From the IMG/VR virus record IMGVR_UViG_3300025674_000201, positions 1 to 32,481 of that record: DNA of 32,481 bases, one strand, 5' to 3'. The stretch is from a virus. Below are positions 1-6,243 of the stretch, piece by piece. The translations under genes and the position numbers were made by a program. The notes under the pieces are model-generated. The model saw nothing but the letters and a program-made list of their open reading frames with translations, was not told the DNA's origin and made no database searches. Within the stretch, counting starts at the first letter, position 1. Every line of letters begins with the position of its first letter.

Positions 1-2
1 CC

Positions 3-491
3 TGGAGAAATTACGATACTACCTTGCGTACTCCTCCTTACACAGATACTTGGGCTGCTACGACCGATGCCACCCTTGACATCACTGGCGTCCAACTAGA
101 ATTAGGTTCCAAGGCTACCCCGTTTGAGCATCGTAGTTATGGTGATGAACTTCAAAGGTGCAAACGTTATTATCAAATATTTAAGTGTGATGCCTCTAAT
201 GGCTATAGGGTTACTTTTACAGGTCACTTTGGCAGTTCTACTAGTTGTAATTGTCGCGTAGATTTAAGTCCAGAAATGCGGATAGGTCCAGACGTAGACA
301 GTAGGCAAGCCTCTGACTTTGATATTGAACCGCGTGACATCACAATTACAGGGAAGCCTACTATCAATGAATCTACACCTCAGCAAGTAGTATTGAATTA
401 CACTGCAAGCAGTTCAGCTTCTATATCTGAGTCGGCCTGGCTTACTATTGACGTATCAGGCGGCTTTTTAGATTTTGATTCGGAGCTTTGA
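3..491 (+). CDS. Tail fibre / receptor-binding protein, C-terminal part (5' end outside window)
   Basis: The frame is open to the left edge (first codon TGG at 3), so only the last 162 residues are seen. The segment DITGVQLELGSKATPFEHRS followed by GDELQRCKRYY is a pattern common near the C-terminus of phage tail fibres and collagen-like fibre proteins. The rest is rich in Ser, Thr and Asp with alternating beta-type sequence, as in a trimeric fibre tip. The DNA is noticeably more AT-rich than the lysis genes that follow, as is usual for exchangeable host-range tips. The next gene starts two bases after the stop. Product class is fairly sure; receptor is unknown. Confidence 0.75.
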   Translation, partial: WRNYDTTLRTPPYTDTWAATTDATLDITGVQLELGSKATPFEHRSYGDELQRCKRYYQIFKCDASNGYRVTFTGHFGSSTSCNCRVDLSPEMRIGPDVDSRQASDFDIEPRDITITGKPTINESTPQQVVLNYTASSSASISESAWLTIDVSGGFLDFDSEL

Positions 492-493
492 TC

Positions 494-667
494 ATGACTA
501 ATTACAAACTTGTAAACAACAGGAAAGGCAAACTTTGCAGCATAACTAAGTTGCCGGGTGGATTGTCAATTAGCATCAATCCAAAAAGTCGTCATTATCA
601 AGAATACCTAGCCTGGCTAGCCGAAGGCAACGAACCACTACCCGCTGATGAACCACCAGCAGACTGA
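494..667 (+). CDS. 57-aa small protein downstream of the tail fibre
   Basis: ATG at 494, stop TGA 665-667. The C-terminal half reads YQEYLAWLAEGNEPLPAD, a signature (aromatic, WL.EGN.P.PAD) often seen in small tail-fibre-associated or fibre-assembly proteins of phages. The N-terminal half has a small beta-type segment (CSITKLPGGLSISI). It lies two bases after the fibre stop and its own stop overlaps the next start by one base (TGATG), so the genes are translationally coupled. A fibre-assembly or fibre-capping role is inferred from position only. Confidence 0.6.
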   Translation: MTNYKLVNNRKGKLCSITKLPGGLSISINPKSRHYQEYLAWLAEGNEPLPADEPPAD

Positions 668-801
668 TGGCGGTTAAATCACGCACGGGCCTGGCACGTA
701 CCGACCACAAGCAAGCCAAACCAAAACGTACGCGCCAGGGGAACGGCCAACACAGCCGCCCCCGTGGCACGCGCAAGCTGTTACGCGGCCAAGGCAGGTA
801 A
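667..801 (+). CDS. 44-aa very basic protein
   Basis: ATG at 667 overlaps the preceding stop (TGATG). The product has about 15 Arg/Lys in 44 residues and no acidic residue except one Asp, so it probably binds nucleic acid or is an internal basic peptide. No family was recognised. A second small basic protein lies at 19510-19677, but the two do not align convincingly. Its reality rests on tight coupling to the upstream gene. Confidence 0.45.
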   Translation: MAVKSRTGLARTDHKQAKPKRTRQGNGQHSRPRGTRKLLRGQGR

Positions 802-825
802 AATTACAACAGACGTTCTATAGCT

Positions 826-1071
826 GTGATTGAAATTGCCGCCGCAGCTATAGGAGCCTGCATCGGTGTCGTTGGCGCGTCGGCATCTGGCTTCAGCCGC
901 CGTACCAGCGAATCAAGAGACGCCGTAATCCGCCTAACAATGGCGGTGGAAAGCATCGCCGGAAAGCTAGAGGAACTACACCAAGACATGAAATCCGACC
1001 GCAAGGAGATTTATAGCAAACTGAGCAGTCACGACCACCGCCTGACAGTTCTCGAAAACCGCGATAGCTAG
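826..1071 (+). CDS. 81-aa membrane plus coiled-coil protein, holin-like/XhlA-like
   Basis: GTG start at 826. Residues 2-20 (IEIAAAAIGACIGVVGASA) form one short hydrophobic helix, followed by a charged segment and a C-terminal coiled coil (KLEELHQDMK to HDHRLTVLENR). This arrangement matches small phage lysis accessory proteins such as XhlA-type haemolysin/holin partners, although those usually have the membrane helix at the other end. It lies in the block between the tail fibre and the endolysin, where holins are expected. Lysis function is inferred from context; the topology is seen directly. Confidence 0.55.
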   Translation: MIEIAAAAIGACIGVVGASASGFSRRTSESRDAVIRLTMAVESIAGKLEELHQDMKSDRKEIYSKLSSHDHRLTVLENRDS

Positions 1072-1096
1072 TATTGAAGCACAAGGGTTAATCACC

Positions 1097-1246
1097 ATGC
1101 ACATCGAAGAAATCATCGCCCACCCGGCATTTTGGATTGTTCTGGCAGCGGCTTCAGAGCTGATCGGCATGAGCAAGCTCAAAGATAACTCCGTAATCCA
1201 GCTAATCTTCACCGCGCTGCGCTCCATCAAACCAAAAAAGCGCTGA
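1097..1246 (+). CDS. 49-aa single-pass membrane protein, candidate holin
   Basis: ATG at 1097, stop TGA 1244-1246. Residues 10-24 (PAFWIVLAAASELIG) form a hydrophobic helix, followed by SKLKDNSVIQLIFTALRSIK and a basic tail (KPKKR). Small proteins with one or two hydrophobic stretches and a basic C-terminus before an endolysin are typical holins. The stop overlaps an upstream extension of the next frame. Too short for a family assignment; holin role is inferred. Confidence 0.55.
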   Translation: MHIEEIIAHPAFWIVLAAASELIGMSKLKDNSVIQLIFTALRSIKPKKR

Positions 1247-1302
1247 CCCCACCGGACGGGCGCTGGATCGTACGGTTCAGCACCCGCTCACCGTGGTCCA
1301 CC

Positions 1303-1488
1303 GTGGAACGCGCCATCGCCAAGCGCAAATTCCACGCCACGCTCAAGCCACGTCTGGACACCGCCATCGAAGATTGGCGTGCCACCCAACCAGACGAACC
1401 AATCAAACCCGTCTATAAAGAAGACGGCTGGAAAATCAGCATCCATTCTCCCTGGAGCGATGACGCAACAACCGATCCGCCTGAGTGA
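1303..1488 (+). CDS. Small protein with a duplicated W...SPWS motif; true start uncertain
   Basis: The GTG at 1303 gives 61 residues. The frame stays open upstream, however, and codons 1252-1302 encode a stretch (PPDGRWIVRFSTRSPWSTV) that closely mirrors the C-terminal stretch EDGWKISIHSPWSDDA. This suggests the real protein contains both halves and starts upstream. The only NTG codon available there is CTG at 1243, which overlaps the previous stop (CTGA). The gene overlaps the endolysin start at 1460 by 29 bases. It is probably part of the lysis cluster; function unknown. Confidence 0.5.
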   Translation: MERAIAKRKFHATLKPRLDTAIEDWRATQPDEPIKPVYKEDGWKISIHSPWSDDATTDPPE

Positions 1489-2575
1489 TCTGCTCCGCTA
1501 CTACCAAGCGTTACCGCACCAAGACGCTGCACTGATTGAGCTTGAGCAGCTAATCCTCAAGTCCAACCCAGCCGCGTTCAACCGCGACCAACCCTGGTAC
1601 GCAACGTGGAAATCTGCGGTCGATCCAAAAGGTGAAAACAGTTGGGACGGCATCAAAGCAGCCGCCAAACAAGCCGGTGCAAAGTATCCCGAGTGCGTAG
1701 CCGCTCAATGGGCATTGGAATCAGGCTGGGGCCGCCACACCTCCGGCAAAAACAACTTCTTCGGCCTCAAGGGCGATGGAACTGAGACATCCACCTCCGA
1801 ATACATCGACGGCACCTGGATCGAGATCAAGGATAGCTTTATCAACTTCCCGAGCATCACCGCGTGCGTCGAATACCTCGTCCAACGCTGGTACAAAAAC
1901 TATAAACGCTACTGGGGTGTCAACAATGCCCCCAACCGCGAAGACTGCGCCCGTGCCCTGGTACGTGAAGGGTATGCGACCGACCCAAATTACGCCGAGA
2001 AGCTTATCCGCCTAATGAACGAAAACGAAAAGACTGGAGCGAGCGAAAAGGTACTGGACGTGCCGTACGAGTACCAGCTGGACAACGCATCTGGCACCGG
2101 CTATCGAGAATGTTTCTCAAGTAGCTGTGCAATGATCGCCAAGTATTACGGCAAGGTCAACTCAGACGACCAATACAATACGATCCGCGCAAAGTATGGC
2201 GACACGACATCGAGTGATGCGCAGGTTTTAGCGCTACGCGACCTTGGTTTGAAAGCTCGATTTATTACCAACGGCACAGCAGCAGTGCTTGAAAACGAGA
2301 TCAACAGCAACCGTCCTATTGCTGTCGGCTGGCTGCACTACGGCCCACCATCTGCACCCCACGGCGGCGGCCACTGGACCTGCTGTGTCGGTTACACGCC
2401 AGACGCATTTATTTTCCACGATCCAAACGGCGAAGCCGACATGTTGAATGGCGGCTACAAATCAAACGCAAAGGAAAGCGGCAAATATGTGCATTACAGC
2501 CGTAAAAACTGGCTTCGCCGCTGGGAGTGCGACGGCCCTGGAACGGGGTGGGCGATCTTAATCGATCCCAAATAA
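1460..2575 (+). CDS. Bifunctional endolysin: glucosaminidase-type domain plus C39-like cysteine peptidase
   Basis: ATG at 1460 gives 371 residues; the frame is open further upstream but only with a weaker start. The first half contains a FlgJ/Glucosaminidase-type lysozyme domain (AAAKQAGAKYPECVAAQWAL, then ESGWGRHTSGKNNFFGLKG, with the Glu of ALESGWG as probable catalytic acid). The second half is a papain-like C39-type peptidase domain: Gln and Cys region (YRECFSSSCAM), His in GGGHWTCCVGY and Asp in IFHDPNGEAD form the expected triad order. It would cut both the glycan and the peptide parts of peptidoglycan at the end of infection. It lies directly after two small membrane proteins that may export it; no signal peptide is seen. 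Confidence 0.85.
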   Translation: MTQQPIRLSDLLRYYQALPHQDAALIELEQLILKSNPAAFNRDQPWYATWKSAVDPKGENSWDGIKAAAKQAGAKYPECVAAQWALESGWGRHTSGKNNFFGLKGDGTETSTSEYIDGTWIEIKDSFINFPSITACVEYLVQRWYKNYKRYWGVNNAPNREDCARALVREGYATDPNYAEKLIRLMNENEKTGASEKVLDVPYEYQLDNASGTGYRECFSSSCAMIAKYYGKVNSDDQYNTIRAKYGDTTSSDAQVLALRDLGLKARFITNGTAAVLENEINSNRPIAVGWLHYGPPSAPHGGGHWTCCVGYTPDAFIFHDPNGEADMLNGGYKSNAKESGKYVHYSRKNWLRRWECDGPGTGWAILIDPK

Positions 2576-2645
2576 AAAGTAAAGGTAAACACCGATACAA
2601 TTTAATTAGCCGCAAGTCAAACCTTTTGGTATTGCTTGGCGCGAG

Positions 2646-2972
2646 GTGGTAGTGGACCACCAGATTGACGAGACCGAACTCGTCACACGGAAAACCGCAA
2701 AGGTGCGTTTCCGTGAAAAAGTCTTGACGGCCTGGGACTACTGCTGCGCCTATTGCGCCGAGCCCCTAGGCAAGAACGCCACGCTAGATCACGTCCACCC
2801 AAAAGTAAAAGGTGGCGCGACTCGTGAGTCCAACATTGTGGCGTGCTGCCTGAACTGCAACTCACACAAATCGGCCCACCCCTGGCGCGAGTGGTTCCGA
2901 GGTCGTGAATACTGGACCGAAGCTAGAGAAACCGCAATCGAACGCTGGATCGACAGTAACGTAACAGAGTAA
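2646..2972 (+). CDS. HNH endonuclease
   Basis: Start is GTG 2646 or GTG 2652; length about 106-108 residues. Two CxxC pairs (CAYC and CLNC) bind a structural zinc, and the HNH core is seen as TLDHVHPKVKGGA, ESNIVACCLNCNSHK. The DH pair supplies the catalytic His. Free-standing HNH nucleases are common in phages either as homing enzymes or as packaging cofactors beside the terminase. Here it lies after the endolysin and far from terL in this map, so a homing or host-DNA role is at least as likely as a packaging role. Confidence 0.85.
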   Translation: MVVDHQIDETELVTRKTAKVRFREKVLTAWDYCCAYCAEPLGKNATLDHVHPKVKGGATRESNIVACCLNCNSHKSAHPWREWFRGREYWTEARETAIERWIDSNVTE

Positions 2973-2986
2973 GACTCATAAGTCCC

Positions 2987-3115
2987 ATGGATAAGCAGAG
3001 CTTTGAGAACTGGAAAAAGGTAAAAGAGACCCTGGAGCGGGCGGGCAAAACCAACTCTATGTTTTACAAACGAGCCTTAGCGATCCTCAGCGGAAAACCA
3101 GATCCGTTCAATTAA
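2987..3115 (+). CDS. 42-aa small conserved-looking protein
   Basis: ATG 2987, stop TAA 3113-3115. The product is a compact helical protein (ENWKKVKETLERAGKT, then FYKRALAILSG). It has the feel of the tiny conserved proteins of marine cyanophages and cyanobacteria, but no function is known to me. It is the last + gene before the convergent leftward block. Confidence 0.5.
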   Translation: MDKQSFENWKKVKETLERAGKTNSMFYKRALAILSGKPDPFN

Positions 3116-3197
3116 CTGAGCCCGACGACGGCTTGTGCAATCCACGCACATACCGCCACCGGGCGTACAAATCCTATAAATACCGTTCCCTAAGTGC
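3116..3197. other. Convergent intergenic spacer
   Basis: This lies between the end of the + lysis/HNH block and the end of the leftward early operon. A weak 5-bp hairpin (TGTGC 3134-3138, GCACA 3146-3150) is the only structure seen. No convincing terminator with a T-run is present in either direction. Confidence 0.4.
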
Positions 3198-3428
3198 TCA
3201 ATCCGGCCCCTGGTACGTCCCATCGCTAGCGGAGCTTCGATATATCCGTTCTAGTTGGCTCGTCAGCGGATTTTGGTCGCCTATCGGCATTTCATCAAAA
3301 GGCGAGTTAGCGATAAATAGCAGTGGTCCGTCCATCTGCTTAACCGCAACCATTCCCGTCCTAGGACTCCTAACAAGGATGCCAAGCGCCCACTTTTCAA
3401 CCCAAGTCAGAAAAGGAATCTTGTTCAT
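3198..3428 (-). CDS. 76-aa protein coupled to thyX
   Basis: ATG at 3428 lies two bases after the thyX stop (3431-3433), which fixes the start and argues that the gene is real. The sequence has a hydrophobic/aromatic N-terminal part (IPFLTWVEKWALGILV), then PRTGMVAVKQMDGPLLFI, and a Ser/polar tail. No family recognised. As the last gene of the leftward operon it is probably co-transcribed with thyX and the sigma factor. Confidence 0.55.
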   Translation of the reverse strand: MNKIPFLTWVEKWALGILVRSPRTGMVAVKQMDGPLLFIANSPFDEMPIGDQNPLTSQLERIYRSSASDGTYQGPD

Positions 3429-3430
3429 GA

Positions 3431-4066
3431 TTACAGTGTACTGAAGGCGGCCTCTGCGACGGTAGGGAAACACCGTCTGAAAACCTTGAGACATTGTTCA
3501 GCAATGACTCTGTGCTCAAGCTGTGTTTCCTCACTGGTCCGTATAAGGATGAAGTGAATCCAACTGCGAAGTGTGCCTTGCATGTACAGCGTCGTTGGAG
3601 TGCAGAGCGGCAAAATTCTCCGCGCAGTTTCCTTTGCAACACCCCGCTCCAGCATTGATTCATAGAGCAAAAAGGCATCACTAATCACCCTACCCGCACT
3701 GATCTGAAGATTCTGCTGGTGCGTAGGGTGAATATCGTCAAAGCTATTCTGTCGATTCTTCTCATCCTGCCGCCTAAACATCGGAATCTCGGCAGGGCTA
3801 GTGCGGCTGTAACGAGTTGAAAACTCCTGGAACGCGAACGACTTGTGCCGTATGATCTGCGCTGCAATATCCCGTTCCGTCTCAATCTTCACGCACAAAT
3901 TGGCCATTTCAAAGGGCGACCAATGACTGTGTTTGATCAAGTACCGTAAGAGCCCTGGTCCGGTCTCCCAGTTATCTTCGTTAGCGGGGTTACTAACACG
4001 CGCCATCTTGACGATGAGCTTTTCAGCGTCGGGCGTTGCCCAAACAAGTTCAACCTTTTTTGTCAT
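3431..4066 (-). CDS. thyX: Flavin-dependent thymidylate synthase ThyX
   Basis: 211 residues, normal for the family. The ThyX signature RHRxxSxxxxSxRY is present as RHKSFAFQEFSTRYS. The C-terminal region (ETARRILPLCTPTTLYMQGT) and the final FAD/dUMP-binding helices are also recognisable. The enzyme makes dTMP from dUMP using FAD, methylene-tetrahydrofolate and NADPH, feeding phage DNA synthesis. Its start overlaps the stop of the upstream zinc-ribbon gene by four bases (ATGA), so they are translationally coupled. ThyX genes are frequent in cyanophages. Confidence 0.95.
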   Translation of the reverse strand: MTKKVELVWATPDAEKLIVKMARVSNPANEDNWETGPGLLRYLIKHSHWSPFEMANLCVKIETERDIAAQIIRHKSFAFQEFSTRYSRTSPAEIPMFRRQDEKNRQNSFDDIHPTHQQNLQISAGRVISDAFLLYESMLERGVAKETARRILPLCTPTTLYMQGTLRSWIHFILIRTSEETQLEHRVIAEQCLKVFRRCFPTVAEAAFSTL

Positions 4067-4290
4067 TGGTAGAGAGAAGTGATTAGACGACGAAAAATAG
4101 ACTCCTTAATGTGATAATGCTTCTTAGTACAAGTGATATGGTGTTTCTCTACCGGAAGTTCGATGGAATAAAACCGTTCCTCACAACTCAAACACTTGCG
4201 AACGCGAGTAACACCAATGCCACAAGATAGACGTGTACTAACAACCTTTTGCATCCCTCTGGACAATTCACCGCAATGAGGGCACTCCAT
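4063..4290 (-). CDS. NrdR-like zinc-ribbon protein, 75 aa (second of a pair)
   Basis: ATG at 4290 was chosen because it overlaps the preceding stop (TGATG) and starts right at the zinc ribbon. CPHC near the N-terminus and CLSC about 33 residues later form a four-cysteine ribbon, embedded in a context (VVSTR, RVRKCLSCEERFYSIE) resembling the N-terminal ribbon of NrdR (IRRRRECLxCxxRFTTYE). The ATP-cone of true NrdR is absent. It may bind DNA or contact RNA polymerase. It lies between its paralogue and thyX. Resemblance is seen; regulatory role is inferred. Confidence 0.65.
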   Translation of the reverse strand: MECPHCGELSRGMQKVVSTRLSCGIGVTRVRKCLSCEERFYSIELPVEKHHITCTKKHYHIKESIFRRLITSLYQ

Positions 4291-4505
4291 CAGATAACCT
4301 CCATCAGTTTTACTTTTTGAGTTCCGTCTTTCATACGCCTGCCCACCCACTGAACGGCACCATCGGGCAAGACCTTTTCACCATCCTGGTACGTGTACCA
4401 CCTGTGCTCGCACTTGGCACAGCGCCGACGCCGCACTTTGACAACTTCATCGACTGTTCTAGTGAGGATGACTTTAGAAACGGGGTGATGGCAATTAGGA
4501 CACAT
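4290..4505 (-). CDS. NrdR-like zinc-ribbon protein, 71 aa (first of a pair)
   Basis: ATG at 4505 opens directly on MCPNCHH and overlaps the 3' end of the sigma-factor gene by 11 bases. The ribbon is CPNC ... RRRRCAKCEHRWYTYQ, a close match to the NrdR N-terminal consensus (RRRRECLxCxxRFTTYE). The C-terminal tail is basic (VGRRMKDGTQKVKL). No ATP-cone follows, so it cannot sense dATP/ATP as NrdR does. Coupling to a sigma factor upstream and thyX downstream suggests control of transcription or nucleotide metabolism; that is inference. Confidence 0.65.
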   Translation of the reverse strand: MCPNCHHPVSKVILTRTVDEVVKVRRRRCAKCEHRWYTYQDGEKVLPDGAVQWVGRRMKDGTQKVKLMEVI

Positions 4506-5349
4506 GGTTTCGATGAGTTGAAATGACACGAAGTTTGGTGAGCGCTTTCTGGCACCTCTGCCTGGCACGCTCCCTAGAGATTCCGTGTTCCCTGGAGAGC
4601 TTAAGGTACGTCTTGGGCTCGCCGCCTTTGAGGGCAAAAAGCCCTTCAAGCAAGCTCCGATCAATCGGATCAAGCCGAGCCAGCAAGTCATTAGCGTCAT
4701 CAAAGGCCCAAAGATCCTGGAGCTGATCCATGGGATGCTCGCCGTCAGTAATACTGTCAATCAACGCAACGTCGTTATCCGTTGTGATGATCTTGCGGTC
4801 GAGACTGACGCAATCCGAACTCCGCTCCAGGTACTCACGCATCCTTTGCGGGTTGGTTTTGCAATACTCGGCGCATTCCTCGATGGTGGGTTGTCTGCCG
4901 TGGATCGCATAGAACTGAGGCGACCACACACGAAGTTTTGACAGCATCTCCACCGCATGGGACGGCAGCCGAATAATCCTGTCATTACAACTGAGGTAAC
5001 GAGTGATCGACTGCCGGATCCACCAATAGACGTAGGTAGACAGTGCATACCCACGCTCAGGATCAAACTTTTTAATGCCATGCGCCAGCCCGATATTCCC
5101 CTCCTGCACAATGTCGAACATCTCCGACCTTCGCGCATGGGGCGTATACCGCTTTGCGATCGAAACAACCAAGCGTAGGTTGCAGTTGATCAGTTTTTCG
5201 TACGCTCGCCGTCCGATGCGCTCCTGCTTGCTGGTCAGATTTTCTGTATTGACCCAGGTTTGCACCTGACGAGCCAGCATAATCTCCTGCTCTTTAGTGA
5301 GCAACGGATACCGAACAATGTCTTTTAGATACTTACTAAACCCTTCCAT
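4495..5349 (-). CDS. Sigma-70 family RNA polymerase sigma factor
   Basis: 284 residues from ATG 5349 (TTG 5352 is possible). Regions are visible in order: 1.2 (YLKDIVRYPLLTKEQEIMLA), 2.1-2.2 (NLRLVVSIAKRY, DIVQEGNIGLAHGIKKFDPE), 2.3-2.4 (ALSTYVYWWIRQSITRYL), region 3, and 4.2 (LSREHGISRERARQRCQKAL). The architecture is that of cyanobacterial primary/group-2 sigma factors without an acidic region 1.1. It would direct host RNA polymerase to phage promoters. The gene starts three bases after the stop of the gene before it and is followed by two zinc-ribbon genes and thyX. Confidence 0.93.
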   Translation of the reverse strand: MEGFSKYLKDIVRYPLLTKEQEIMLARQVQTWVNTENLTSKQERIGRRAYEKLINCNLRLVVSIAKRYTPHARRSEMFDIVQEGNIGLAHGIKKFDPERGYALSTYVYWWIRQSITRYLSCNDRIIRLPSHAVEMLSKLRVWSPQFYAIHGRQPTIEECAEYCKTNPQRMREYLERSSDCVSLDRKIITTDNDVALIDSITDGEHPMDQLQDLWAFDDANDLLARLDPIDRSLLEGLFALKGGEPKTYLKLSREHGISRERARQRCQKALTKLRVISTHRNHVS

Positions 5350-5352
5350 CAA

Positions 5353-5562
5353 TTAGAACCCAACCTCAACAATCTGAGGGATACCCACAAAGGTATGACT
5401 AAGGGCCTTTGCAACTGCACAAGCTTGCTCATAGGTGACATAAGAGCAAGCATCCTCTGGAATGTCAGTGAGTCTAATACCGCTGCCGGTCTGTTCGTAG
5501 GAAGCAGCCAGGTAAACGGGCCCAAGGGAAGGGCGTGTGATGCTTAGTGCGTAGCGTGCCAT
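5353..5562 (-). CDS. 69-aa protein, first gene of the sigma-factor operon
   Basis: ATG at 5562, about 20 bases downstream of the predicted transcription start of a good -35/-10 promoter. The sequence is MARYALSITRPSLGPVYLAA at the N-terminus, then a region with YEQACAVAKALSHT that resembles a small alpha/beta fold. No family recognised. Its stop is three bases from the sigma-factor start, so the two are co-expressed. Confidence 0.6.
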   Translation of the reverse strand: MARYALSITRPSLGPVYLAASYEQTGSGIRLTDIPEDACSYVTYEQACAVAKALSHTFVGIPQIVEVGF

Positions 5563-5588
5563 GGTTTGTAGTTTTGGACCACGGGAGC

Positions 5589-5617
5589 AAAATAGTGCGC
5601 ATCACCTGGAGCGTCAA
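5589..5617 (-). promoter_or_regulatory. Sigma-70-type promoter for the sigma factor/thyX operon
   Basis: Read on the - strand: -35 TTGACG (5617-5612), a 17-base spacer, -10 TATTTT (5594-5589). The predicted start of transcription is near 5582, leaving a leader of about 20 bases before the ATG at 5562. Spacing is ideal and the -35 is five of six. It would be read by host sigma factor early in infection. Confidence 0.6.
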
Positions 5618-5619
5618 CG

Positions 5620-5638
5620 GATTACTACAGGAGTAATC
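5620..5638. repeat. Perfect 7-bp inverted repeat next to the early promoter
   Basis: GATTACT (5620-5626) and AGTAATC (5632-5638) flank a 5-base loop. It begins at the stop codon of the RHH-type gene and lies a few bases upstream of the -35 box of the next operon. It could be an operator for the RHH protein or a weak transcript-end hairpin; there is no T-run, which favours an operator. Confidence 0.45.
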
Positions 5639-5888
5639 AGTCTTTTTTGAGTCTCATCCTGCCTTCAACACGACGGCGCACAGATTCTTGCCAAACCTCT
5701 TTATCCTTCTCCAGCGCTTCGTTATAGACCTCCCTCGAAGTGTCTAGCTGGAGCATTTTGTAGACAGCCTCACGCACCCAAGCACTGGGACGCATACCGG
5801 CTTCCTCCGCTAGTTGATTGACCAGAGCGGCACGATTTGGATCAATCAGGATCTGCAGGTAAGCCTTATTCCCGTGCCGAACGGCCAT
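5637..5888 (-). CDS. Ribbon-helix-helix-type DNA-binding protein
   Basis: ATG at 5888 gives 83 residues. The N-terminal part fits an Arc/MetJ/CopG fold: a beta strand (AYLQILID), helix one (NRAALVNQLAEEAG), a turn, and helix two (RPSAWVREAVYKML). A charged helical tail follows (EKDKEVWQESVRRR). Such proteins repress their own operons. An inverted repeat overlaps its -10 box (5900-5920), and another lies after its stop, in front of the sigma-factor promoter. It may therefore regulate both units; that is inference. Confidence 0.65.
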   Translation of the reverse strand: MAVRHGNKAYLQILIDPNRAALVNQLAEEAGMRPSAWVREAVYKMLQLDTSREVYNEALEKDKEVWQESVRRRVEGRMRLKKD

Positions 5889-5899
5889 GTAGTACAACA

Positions 5900-5935
5900 G
5901 TGCTTATTATAGTCTAGCACTCTGTTACCAGTTAA
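5900..5935 (-). promoter_or_regulatory. Promoter with operator-like inverted repeat for the RHH gene
   Basis: On the - strand: a perfect -10 TATAAT (5911-5906), an 18-base spacer and a weak -35 TTAACT (5935-5930). The arms GTGCT (5900-5904) and AGCAC (5916-5920) are inverted around the -10 box, a natural position for a repressor site. The promoter overlaps the 3' end of the upstream gene. Confidence 0.5.
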
Positions 5936-6140
5936 TAGAGTCATCAACATGCTTGCGCCACCCCTGTAGTTGATCTTTCCGGGACTTGGTGCGCTGCTTC
6001 CGACATCCCTGCCTTACTTCCCTAGCTTTCTCAAGGAAATTAGCTGCCCTCTGTAAATCTGCAGTTGTTGCACGGGCGATCTCGTACTGCAGATAGGTGA
6101 GAATTACTTGCCGACCCGTCTTGGGCTGCATAAGCAGCAT
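5925..6140 (-). CDS. 71-aa basic helical protein, overlapping the previous frame
   Basis: ATG at 6140 or 6131. The product is a plausible helical protein (VILTYLQYEIARATTADLQR, then AANFLEKAREVRQGCRKQRT) with a very basic C-terminal half. Its first 100 bases overlap the 3' part of the gene at 6040-6228 in another frame. The upstream frame loses protein-like character just where this one becomes good, so the two may be one gene joined by frameshifting, or broken by a mutation. Confidence 0.5.
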   Translation of the reverse strand: MLLMQPKTGRQVILTYLQYEIARATTADLQRAANFLEKAREVRQGCRKQRTKSRKDQLQGWRKHVDDSINW

Positions 6141-6228
6141 CCATCACTTCCGCGAGACTATTGTAATAACTAATTTTGGCTGGAACGTGAAAAGTCCAGC
6201 CGTTAGCGGTGTGATAGATGCTGACCAT
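6040..6228 (-). CDS. 62-aa protein after the DNA polymerase gene
   Basis: ATG at 6228, preceded by a purine-rich stretch. The first 35 residues are protein-like (MVSIYHTANGWTFHVPAKIS, YYNSLAEVMDAAYAAQ), but the tail is Ser/Cys/Arg-rich and looks like out-of-frame sequence. A +1 shift near 6120 would lead into the 71-residue frame. No family recognised. Confidence 0.4.
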   Translation of the reverse strand: MVSIYHTANGWTFHVPAKISYYNSLAEVMDAAYAAQDGSASNSHLSAVRDRPCNNCRFTEGS

Positions 6229-6243
6229 GGCACCCCAGAGGTA

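Noticed and set aside
3133-3444. A 103-residue + reading frame
   Set aside because: It is antisense to the 76-residue gene whose start is coupled to the thyX stop, and its composition looks like a shadow frame.
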